DNA of 64,000 nucleotides from Galaxea fascicularis (Eukaryota; Cnidaria; Anthozoa; Scleractinia; Euphylliidae): NCBI GenBank assembly GCA_948470475.1, contig OX419341.1, positions 4,216,853 to 4,280,852 of the forward strand, read 5' to 3'. Shown piece by piece: positions 1 to 10,011 of this stretch (position 1 is its first letter; each line of letters starts with the position of its first letter). The notes under the pieces were generated by a model. It saw only the letters and a program-made list of their open reading frames with translations, ran no database searches and was not told where the DNA came from. The position numbers and the translations under genes were made by a program.

Positions 1-398
1 ATTTTCAAGATCATAATTTTCGTTGTAGAGTCCCATGGTTAGATTTTACTCAAAGGAGTGAAATCAGTCTCACACCTACAACTTGGAAATTTTCTGAGTT
101 GAAATTGGGTATAGATTTTAGAGGCTAGATGTGAAAACACATAATAATGGAAATGATGTTACTTTCTTCTGAAAAAGCATTCAGTTAATTCAGAGAAACA
201 GGTGGCACACCCCAACTCAAACCTCAAACCCTCTTGTCTGGGAGGGTGTCAAGCCTGAGATGAAAAATACAGGTGATGCCTAAAACTGTATCAAAAGTCA
301 TTTGCTTCAATTCCTTTGACCATGAGAATTTCTTATTACATGATTCTCATGGCAAAATTGTTATAACATGCTGAATAAATTTACTGTCCCTTGTCCAG

Positions 399-1532
399 GT
401 GATTGATGACACTCCCACAAACTCTTATCTGGATGACTGCCTCCTCAATCAGATGGTTGAATATACTCGTAAAAATCCTGAAAAACCAAGAAGTGCTGAA
501 AAGTGGATTTTGCAAGGATCCAGTTTTCACAAACCAAGCTGTGTATCTGCTACTTATGATAGCCTTGTGAAACTAGGATTACTGGGAAAAGTTTCTAAGT
601 TATTTGGTACCAACTACCCAACTTTAAATCCAGGTATTACTGTTTTTATGTGTTGTTTGTTATAATAGTATTCTGTTGTGTAGTCTTTATGCCTTGTTCT
701 GTCAAAATATTCAAGCTGTTTTGGGACACATGTTTTATGTCCCATGGTAATTAATTAGCCATAAGGACCAGTCCTGTGAAAAAAGCCAACTACATGTAAG
801 AACTAGGCCAGGTGCACATTTCTCAAAACTCTGATGTCGGTTGACATAATTTCTTCTGTATCTTAAAAATGAAGGCATTTCCATTCATGAAATTTTGCAA
901 TAAATTTGCCCTTTTGTATCTTGAAATCATAGTAAAAGACCAGCTTTTTAGAATAAGCTGATTGTAGTTCTAGAAATGGCTTTTCAGGCCCAAAAAGTTT
1001 ATGTGACTTTCAAGAAACGGGCCCCGGGTCTTATAAGTATCATGCATTATTATCCTTGAATAAATTATGCTAATCCTTATCATGTCAAAGCCTGTGTGCA
1101 TTGTAACTCCATTAGTGTGCACGCATTACAGAGCTATGAAGCTCTTAATTTGACCTGTCTTAGCACATGCAATTCATTGAGCATTTTAGAAACTTAAAAT
1201 TTATTTGTGTTCTATTTTAAAAACACTCTTGAATTATGTTTACAGGGCCACAGAGGGAACTTGTTAAAGAAGTGAAGATGATTGCACTCTCTGGACATGA
1301 TATAGATGGCTTCACCTGGACACTTCTCAAGCTGGCTCGCTTTGCAGACTCACTGTTTATTGGAGGAGCACCAATGTTGAAGCCCCACTTCAGCAAAGAG
1401 GAATACTCTGATGCCAAGAAAAAGATAGAGGAGTTGATCAACACCAAGAAAGAGGCAAAGAAGGGGAAGAAGAGAGGAGAGGCTAAGGAACTTGAATTTG
1501 ATAACCTATTTGAAAAGGAAAACTGTAGCTAA
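399..1532 (+). CDS. GPP34 (GOLPH3-like) domain protein, 3' end of gene
   Basis: Two exons, 399-633 and 1246-1532, join in phase 1 and give a 173-residue C-terminal part ending in TAA; earlier exons lie left of the window. Visible motifs follow the GPP34 fold order: D-x-PT-x-x-x-LDDCLL at the start (compare PTGDxLLDEAL in GOLPH3), then EKWI, then LVKLGLLGK, then a Leu-rich helix LLKLARFADSLF (GOLPH3 has LLALIYLAHASDVL), then EEYSDAKKKIEELI. Known: GOLPH3 binds Golgi PI4P and helps retain glycosyltransferases. Inferred: a Golgi or membrane-trafficking adaptor. Identity to canonical GOLPH3 looks low and the tail is Lys-rich with an acidic end, so this may be a separate GPP34 paralogue. The PI4P-binding part lies mostly upstream and cannot be judged. 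Confidence 0.7.
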
Positions 1533-1753
1533 TAGAATGAGAGGTGGAGTGAGGTACTCAAGATCTTTTTGTGATAGAGAAGAAGAAAACAAGTCTCATG
1601 AAGTGGTACTGGGCGAATATTAAATATGCAAGGTCACCCTTCTTTATTCTTTATTGCTATAACCTGGCTTTCTTAGGTTTTGACTATTTTTTAACACCAC
1701 TGCATGTGGCAAAGAAAATTATCTACCAGCAAGAGGCAGAGCCAAATGCTATA

Positions 1754-1759
1754 AATAAA
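1754..1759 (+). terminator. Possible polyadenylation signal of the GPP34 gene
   Basis: AATAAA about 220 bases after the TAA stop. It is the first canonical hexamer downstream; AT-rich context makes chance occurrence possible. Confidence 0.35.
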
Positions 1760-1783
1760 AAGATATATGGCCGTGGCAGCTGA

Positions 1784-4440
1784 TTTGGGAGAAGAGGACC
1801 ATAGATACAATTTTTACTGACATTTTTTTAAATACCATTGGTAATTAATTCTTGCAATAGAGTTCTAAAGTGATGACGTCACAAAAATAAAATTTTTGAA
1901 ATTATAGGATATGATGCCATATTCTTATAGAGCATCCTAAAAGACGCCCTCATCCCAATAATTAGCTCTGAATTGCGATTCCCGGTAGAGATATGAGGGA
2001 TCAAAGTTTGATGGCATCCCATAGAAACCCTTCAAAATTTGTTTCAGTTCCTTCAGTTTAGAACAGACTCAAAATTAGAGGGATTTATATGGGGCAGTAT
2101 CAAGTTTCAATCCTTTATGTTTCGGTTGGGAATTACAATTAAGAGCTAATTTTTGGCAATGACCCTTTTTTAAGGATACGTCACACTTTAGAACTCTATC
2201 TATCTTGCTTATAAGTAATTTATCATAATTATGTTGTGTTGCTCTTCAAGCACTTTTTTACTCTTTTCCTGTCCCAATATTTAATACCATAATGATCGAA
2301 TCAGTAAACACAAATGATTGAAGGTTGTACCAGTGTCAATGATAAGAATTAACAGACGTTTTTCTCAAATTCAACAACAGCCACGTATGATTTTGTGGTC
2401 TGTGCACCACAATTGCCCTCTCACATTTTTCCTTGAGTACCTCATTTCACCTACAGTGTATTTGTCTGTACAATTTTTACAGACATAATAATAAGATTAC
2501 CCTTCCGAGATGCCTACATTTATTTATTAAATACCACATACCAAAGATAAGAAGAAGAAGAAATGCCAACGCTGAAGCCACCTCTTACTACATTCCCTTT
2601 ATTGTTATCCTCTGCTTTATTTGCTTTTTGCCATTTTTATCGCTAAACAGATTGACTGAATTTGTCATTCCTTTTAAAGTGTTTAGCAAGGAAACGTTCC
2701 TTCGAAGGATCTGTCATTATATGCTGGTGCATTTTCTGTATCATGCGTTGTGCTAAACAGGACGATGATCTCAAGTTTGGTGACGCTGCAAATGCAAAGT
2801 AACCAGCTGTGAAATGCTCTAATTACTGAACTTTTGACTAACTAATGGACCAAGCCATCTTTGGTTGCTTTGTCAAGAAATAAAGAAACACATAGTTTTC
2901 AGCACGTCAAGAGCATTTTAACTCAATCATATGCTTTCCAGGAAGACTTGTGACAAGCAAGGTCGTTTGCTAGGTTCAATGGGACACGTATTTCATGCTG
3001 GTGGGCACAAGAGTTTTGAAAGAGTGTTGTGTAATGCCAATTAGAAGATGGTACAGTAAATGTGATGTTTCTTTACGGAATTATACAAAAAGCGGCTTAC
3101 ATTAAAGCTTATACCACTGTAAATAAGTAATAAAACAGTTATTCAATAACGTGTTGATTGATGTTCTGAAACACCGAAAAGACCGAGAGAGAGCAGACCG
3201 ATTTCTTTTCCAATTACACGGAAATAGACGTGGCGCAATCGCACCCTAGATCCGTTGAATCGAACGCCAGACTTAACCGAGAAAGTAATTATTTCGTGTG
3301 CACTACTGGGCGTGACTTCCACACATTTCATGTAAAACAACAGGAAATCGGCCTCAAACGAAACCCCTACCTTAAGTGCTAAGCGCTGGAGAAAAATGGG
3401 GCGTACGCGGGATGACTGGAGTAGAGGCAATAAGACGTAGGAATAAGACGTAGTTCAGTATGCCTCAGGCTCGTATGCCAGTTGGAAGTATATGCTCTTT
3501 GTTTTGGCTAGTTGTTTTATTAAAACGATCTGTATGCCTCACAAGTTGATGGTTTGAACATCAAAGTCGCGTCTCTTACTCTTCACTTACATCTTATATA
3601 GAAATCCTAATGTCAAGTTTGTTGCCATGCACCTATCATCGATTATTGTAAAAGTGATCGTAAACTAGCTCTTGAACTTCTTGATAACGCGTTAGATTGA
3701 ACTGGTGGTTCAATCTTTGGAGAAAGATATCTTCCTGGCAAAAGTGAAGTACGCAACAAAAATCCAACAGTATACCGAAACATCACCCTTTAGTCATTTT
3801 CGTTTTATTTCGGTTCAGTTTATTTTTTCAGCATCAGTGACGGCAAATCGAAATTAATTCTTCCTCCTTATGACAAGACAGTCCGATAGGTATTCCTTTA
3901 GCACTTCTTCACTTTTTAACAATTCACGCGATATTTTGCTTTTAGAAACATTCGTTTTGCTCTTACACTTTTCGAAACTTAATTCATTGTGGTATTATCT
4001 GATTTAAGCTACATTTATGATTCCTTTTGCGATTTCGTTATTGTACAAGCTACTAGCTCTTTTGTCAGGAAAATTCACTTAACTGTTACACTTTTCTATC
4101 GTTCACTTTCATTAAATATTTTGCCAAAATATCAGTCTGTTTCACTTTTTTGTAATTTTACAAAGAGCCGAGTAACTGGAGTTAATCAATTGCGACAAAA
4201 AGTTCCCTTTTAAATGTACTGAAGTATGTACTAGCAGATGCTTACATTCTGCGATAACCTTGACTACTATAACAACCCTTCTAACGGATCAAACAACCCC
4301 TTAAATCTATTAAATTATAATCGAAAAAGAGCGCTGAAGGGTTTCAAGCCGATGACGTCCGTTGAGTACATTTTTTCAGGGCTAAGGCCAGCTGAACTGT
4401 AAAACTAAATTTTTCCCTTATTTGGGGTTTATTTTCCTCA
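1784..4440. other. Intergenic, no gene recognised
   Basis: AT-rich DNA between the GPP34 gene and the BRICHOS-precursor promoter. Short open frames at 2433-2756 (+) and 3143-3430 (-) have no start context, splice structure or recognisable protein pattern. No tRNA, SINE or clear inverted repeat was seen. Confidence 0.4.
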
Positions 4441-4459
4441 CTCGATAATAACCAAACCA

Positions 4460-4467
4460 TATAAAAG
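4460..4467 (+). promoter_or_regulatory. TATA box of the BRICHOS-precursor gene
   Basis: TATAAAAG lies about 130 bases upstream of the start codon at 4594. A start site near 4490 would leave a roughly 100-base 5' UTR. A CRE-like TGACGTCC occurs near 4353. A strong TATA box fits a tissue-specific or inducible secreted-peptide gene, in contrast to the TATA-less OTUD4 promoter. Confidence 0.5.
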
Positions 4468-4593
4468 GGCTCTGTCAACAGCATATTGATCACTGTCGAG
4501 CCGAGAGCAAGTTTTCTCGAGACCTAACAAGTGATCCCCAAAGACAGCCAGGTCGTTTTCGTTCCTGCTTTGCCGCTATATAAAGAGGACAAA

Positions 4594-7500
4594 ATGGTGA
4601 GTTAGCCAGTTGCGTGAGTGGTTATTTTTCTCAGTTAAATTAATTTCCGCTATCAAACGGTGTTCCCCTCACTTAAGTAGGCATTATAAATGTGGCTAAG
4701 CCACTTTAAACCATTGAACCAAGCTCTATCAAGAGAAGCCATGCCTTTTTGCCCTTGCTTGCTTTGCTCTTAACTGCTAAAATTGCTATTTTACGTCACG
4801 AAACCCCCGATTTTTCCATGTTGCCACGCCTCGTACTTAGGAACTTAAACCTTCGAACTTTATTCTACTCCCCATCGCGATAGAGCAAACACTGAGAAAT
4901 CGTTAGCATGTTATCATAAGCCGGATATGTAATTCAAAATGAGTACGTGCTTTCTTCAATTTATTTTTACAATTTTCCAGGGATTCAAGCTCTTCATTTT
5001 ATGCCTTAGTTTTGTGGTTGTCGCCGTAACACTGGCTTCCCCAGTGTGTAAATGTGGTTCCAAGGAGAAGGTCTGTAAACAAAATCTTGCTTGGTGTATT
5101 CTAGCACGTAACGCTCAGAAATTTAAAATCACTCAACGTATGTTCGTTAAGTGGTATTGATTTTAAAATTGAAAAAAGAGTAGCATTAGAAGTAAGAGTA
5201 GTTTTAGGAGTAATGCTCACCTAGTCCGGAGTTCGCTGTACTTTTTGAACAAAGCTGGTCTCACAAAACTGTCAAAAAAGACGAAAACGATAATCTTGAT
5301 TAAAAACTTTCATAAACTAGACAAATTTAAACAACACCTACAAACATATTTTTTATCGTTTAGCTTTTAAATAACTTTACTGACATATCATCTTTGTTTA
5401 ACTTAGTTCGATATTTAAACATATTTTATATTTTATATACAGTATATTTGATTATTTTTAATTTAGCAAACGATTTTAAATGACCCATGTATATGTTTCA
5501 ACGTAACTATGTATACGCTTTTATGTAACTATTGTATATGTTTTAATGTAACTACGTATATGTTATAGTGTTTACCTGTTCGCGCATTTGATCATTACGT
5601 CATGTTAAGATGCGCGTTACAAGTATTAAGTATTATTATTATACATTGGTGTCACCAGCTTGATTTTGATTGGCTATAAGCACGCAGCTAATTCTTGCTA
5701 GCTCTGTTTCTCTTACGTCATACCTACAGACAATAGTTTTTATATACGTAGAATTGACGTCATACCTACAGACAATAGTTTTATGCATGCAGAAGTGACG
5801 TCAACTAATACACTAACCAGCAGTTTGATCAGTTTTGTTACGGCGGAGTCGCCAGTGTAGCTCAGGAATATGCATAATAAAACAATTATTGGATTCGGTT
5901 TTCGCATGATAGCGATAATTATCAAGGCCTCAGTTTGTGTTTTCCGCCTCAGCCTTCGGCTTCGGCAGATAACACAAACTTTGGCCTTGATAATTATCGC
6001 TATCATGCGAAAACCGAATCCAATAATTGTTTTATTATGTTTTATTATCATCCAATAATTGTTAATTGTTACTTTGTTTTTTTATTGAGGGGAACTTTAA
6101 TGTAACAGCCATGTAACAGAAACAAATTACACGTACAAACCAATTACAAGAGCACGTTACACGAAAAAAAAATTGAAGAGTGGAGCAACTTAGTAATATA
6201 CTTATAGAATTTTTAGATAATTACAAAATTGTCGCATATTTTCCAATAGATTTTCCGTCAGGGGAATAGGAAAAAAAGACAAATTAAAGGCAGTTAACAA
6301 AAGGAGTCTATTTTGAGGTGTCTCCCGCTTTTGTTTCGCTCTATTGTTATTCTAGATTTGACAAGACGTAAAAAGGAGGCAAAATTTGGTGCCGTTTCGT
6401 CCAATTTGGCATGCCATATATGATAACGCGCTAACAGGAAACAATAGTTTAATTGAAGCGCATATTTTGCATGAGATTCCGGCCTCAGGCCCAGTGCTGT
6501 AATATTCAATAGAATGTATTCGCCAAGTAACGGGGTTTGCGCGGGTGTTCTTCCTCATCTTTTGTAGTAAACATTTGTTTCAGTGTTTTGGCCTTGCATT
6601 GCTTCACTTCATGCATTAATTCAATCTTTTCAAGCGTTTTCCCATTCGTTGTCGTTGTTTACAAGCTTTGGTTATTTACCCTCAAGTTCGCTCTAAAGAA
6701 CCTGATAATTGCACTACCCACACGCCACAGGCATGATTACACAGGGCACCTATCTTTAATCATAACACTAACTGCAAAAAAGTTGAAAGAATAATGTGTT
6801 ATCAACAACTTAAGTTCCCCCTTCCCCCATGCCCTACATCTGCTCGTTAGACTAGACGTTTGATGCCACGGAGAAGCACAAACCAAGGCGTCGCAAGTCA
6901 GTTTTACTCAGCTTTACTTTGAACAGAATTCAGTGAAGAAGTACCACCTGAAGCTGTCTAAAGACGGAAAAGAATTTGACGAAGAGGTTGAAATCGACAC
7001 AAAAAATGAAACGGAGATGTTCCACGTGCCGAAAACCTCACCAAAGGAAGCAGCAGGCGATATGGTCTACGACTTTAAAAAGGTGAACGAAAAACTAATG
7101 CTGTCTATATATGAAAACTTTAAGCGACCAATCAAACCACATCTATACTTTTAAAGAGTAAAGGAGTTATACTCAACGTATGGCGTTTTTCTTTGGTAGT
7201 GTTTTGAGGACAGATGCCTTACTTGTACCAAAGCAGCTGAGGGCATAAATCCAAATCGCTTTGTGCGCATAGTTTTGCAATGATTTTTTCTCGATATTTA
7301 CGGGGAGTGACAACTCAAACGTTGTTTTAGCAAGAGCATGCGTGAGTTAAACGTTAACGGAAAGTTGGAAGATCCTTCCGTTGTTTTAACCGGTAGTCGA
7401 AATACAAGTTTGGTTCGATGTCCCGTTAGTTTTTCTGCTGTGTCCCTGAACTATTTCACATTTCCCAGAAAAATTCCCGAGCCTCCCGATTCCCGGCAAA

Positions 7501-7942
7501 ACTCTCCAGATTCTCATACGAATTTTGTTTTTCTCATGAAACAGGCCTTGTTAGAATTGTCACCCCCCGTATGTTTAAATGGCAATAACCTTATAGTCTG
7601 AAATAGCCTGTTCGTCGAATCACGGCCATGGCGCGCGCTTCTCGAAACTCCCGAAACTTTTCGGGCGCAATTTCGTTCGTATCTTAAAAACGAGCACATT
7701 TCCAGACATTAAATTTTGCAAAAAATTTGCCCTTTCGTATCTTGAAATCATAAATAATAAAAGACCAGCTTTTTAGAATAAGCGGATAGCAGTTTTACAA
7801 ATGACTTTTCGGGCACGAAAAGTTTTGGGGACTTTCGAGAAACGGCCTCTGGTCTTAATGAAACCTGCCACTGACAGCTCTTTGTGTCCAAAGATGGTTG
7901 GTTGGTTGGTCGGTTAATTGATTGATTGATTGATTGACTGAC

Positions 7943-7997
<55 letters not shown>

Positions 7998-9048
7998 CTG
8001 TTTTGACTTATTGTAGAACATGGTCATGATCAGTTTACCGGAAGCCAAGGCCTGTTTTTTGATCAACTCGACGATGGACGCTCCCCGGCCGGTAGAGCTG
8101 GCCTCACTTCTTGAGGAAGTAAGTATAATTTGGGCTAAACGTTATTGTGTTGTGACGGGCCAACCATTTCACCTCATGTTATTTGCATGAGTGATACCCA
8201 CAATGCTCCTTTTCATCTAGTATCAGAACAAGAACTTTGTCGTTAAGGATGATGCTCCAAGCAAAGAGCTAAAATTCAAAAAGTTGGGATATCTCGAGGA
8301 TCGTTCAGAACTAAGCGAAGAAATGGCGGATCTGTGCAAAAGCAGCCTATTTATCAACTCGCCGAGGCGGACTACGCGGACAAGGTCCCGGATGTGGATA
8401 TGAAGCAACCAACCGCAGGACGTAAGTTAGGCCTAAATTACAGTTTATATTTCAGCAGCGCATAGTGCAATTCTCGAACTGTTAGCCCACTTACCTCACA
8501 AACATCGAGTGACGCACTTGTTAATTTTGAAACAAGGGGAAACGGTCACCAAAATGGTACAGTTGGTCATTTGAACAGTAAGAACAAAAAGCCGTTTTGG
8601 ATAAGTCTGAGCCGTTGTTGTTTGCACCCTTAGGCCTTTCATAGAGACATAAAGAGTAGATCACGTGATATCCACAAGAATCAAATTGATTGTCACAATA
8701 TGTAACCAAATCCTATAGACGTGGTAGTGACAGCCGAATCATCCGAAGTTTTTAAAAGCCACAGAAATGATGTATTGCATGCAGAGGTGCAGTAGGAATG
8801 TAGGACAATAACGTACCCCATGAAAGAAAATTGACGCGAATTTGTTTTTTGAACCGAAACGAAGGTCGTGAATGCAAGTCAGGTGCTATTAACTTTTGCT
8901 TCTTTATTCAGGTAATAAACGGGCTGCTTGTGGTTGGATCAGGATTTGCGCTTGTGTCGAAGGCTTTTATCTTTGCCACAAAGTCACCGAAAAATGCATC
9001 GTAATTTGTACCAAGGAGTATTGCAAGGACTTCTACAAATGTCTGTGA
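4594..9048 (+). CDS. Secreted BRICHOS-domain precursor with C-terminal cysteine-rich peptide; exon 5 frameshifted
   Basis: Six exons: 4594-4596 (ATG only), 4981-5070, 6927-7082, 8017-8118, 8221-8421 and 8912-9048. Exon 2 encodes a hydrophobic signal peptide (LFILCLSFVVVAVTLA). Exons 3-5 match BRICHOS: a beta-rich start, the YDFKK motif with the conserved Asp, then two Cys (KACFL and DLCK). Exon 6 encodes NKR, a dibasic processing site, followed by about 40 residues with eight Cys and net charge about +2. Known: polychaete antimicrobial peptides such as arenicins are made as signal peptide, BRICHOS, then C-terminal peptide. Inferred: a cnidarian analogue. Exon 5 has only four A at 8338-8341; one base too few puts the rest out of frame and gives TGA at 8401-8403. 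The summed CDS is one base short of a multiple of three, and the other frame resumes a BRICHOS-like PIYQL and splices correctly to exon 6. The exon 2 donor (GTCTGT) is weak, so an extra small exon is possible. Confidence 0.68.
5715..5782. repeat. 26-bp direct repeat, two copies 42 bp apart
   Basis: The block beginning ACGTCATACCTACAGAC occurs at 5715-5740 and again at 5757-5782, with a third TGACGTCA-like fragment near 5795. It lies in intron 2 of the BRICHOS gene just left of a foldback element. Confidence 0.7.
5873..6039. repeat. Near-perfect foldback inverted repeat in BRICHOS intron 2
   Basis: Arms of about 70 bases starting CATAATAAAACAATTATTGG pair almost perfectly with the right arm ending CCAATAATTGTTTTATTATG. 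The loop is short and GC-rich. The near identity of the arms suggests a young MITE or recent gene conversion; its transcript would form a long hairpin. Confidence 0.85.
7917..7998. repeat. (ATTG)n tetranucleotide microsatellite
   Basis: About twenty ATTG/ACTG units in intron 3 of the BRICHOS gene, ending 18 bases before the exon 4 acceptor. Confidence 0.9.
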
Positions 9049-9266
9049 TAAAACGCACTTAATGAATGAGATCCTTTCCTGCAAATAAAGAAAATAACAG
9101 TTTATATTTTTTTCTGCTAATTGGTTTTTGGCTAATGGTTTTTCATAGTGCGTTTTTGAATCCCTTATTGTTTTCTTCACAGAACGAGACAATTTGAAGT
9201 TTTACAGTGATGAATTGAGAATTTTGATAATATAAACAACAACGCCGCAGCAACTTATTTTAATGA

Positions 9267-9272
9267 AATAAA
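9267..9272 (+). terminator. Polyadenylation signal of the BRICHOS-precursor gene
   Basis: AATAAA about 220 bases after the TGA at 9046-9048; the nearest canonical hexamer downstream of exon 6. Confidence 0.45.
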
Positions 9273-10005
9273 AGTTTGTGGAAAGCTATATGGGTGTCTG
9301 TCATTTGATTTCACATGACTCGGGTAACCCGGAAGGGAATGCCAGAAGAAATACACCCCGATGGTTTCTTTCTCCAAGAGTGATCAAACCTGAATCACCT
9401 TTCAACGACAATTACAGGAGCGACAGCAAAGGGTCAAGGGAATTATAGGATTGCCTTTCTTTGCTTCAGCGCCCACTCCAAACAATCCCACAATCACTCG
9501 CGCGGTCATCCTCGATCCCAGTCTTTTCCCAGTTACGTTAGCAGCAGAATGACAAAGATATTAAATCTTAGTTGTATTACTAGGCGACAAATTACAATCA
9601 GTTTTCATCCTCATCCTCTACAGGCCATTCAGAGGGACTTAATGGGGGCGGGGGTGGAGGTAAATTTCACGGCTAACGGTTTTTCTTTTTCCGTCACGGT
9701 TAACTCACCTGAAAAACAAAGAAACGTCCTTTGTTGAAAATGAAACAAAGAGTTAACTCCATAGAGACCTTCAATCTTACTCCATTGTAGTGCCCGAAAA
9801 CCTGCAAAGAGAGGGGGGAGGGAGGATGATGGGTGGGGGTGGGGGGGAAGGTAGAGGGCCTTATATGGCATCACAATTTCTTCCATGCAGCCGCGGTATT
9901 TTTTCGTAACAGGTAAAGTGTATAACCTGAAAATGTCAAAATGTTTATTAAGAACGCTAAATAATCGACCGTTATACAAACGTTTTATCTACAGAGTAAA
10001 CTATA

Positions 10006-10011
10006 TTTATT
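10006..10011 (-). terminator. Possible polyadenylation signal touching the ankyrin stop codon
   Basis: On the minus strand AATAAA begins at the last base of the TAA stop (10013-10011). If used, the 3' UTR would be only about 20 bases; another distal signal may be used instead. Confidence 0.3.

Noticed and set aside
3143..3430. 95-codon minus-strand frame
   Set aside because: Begins without a good start context and has no recognisable family pattern; probably chance.
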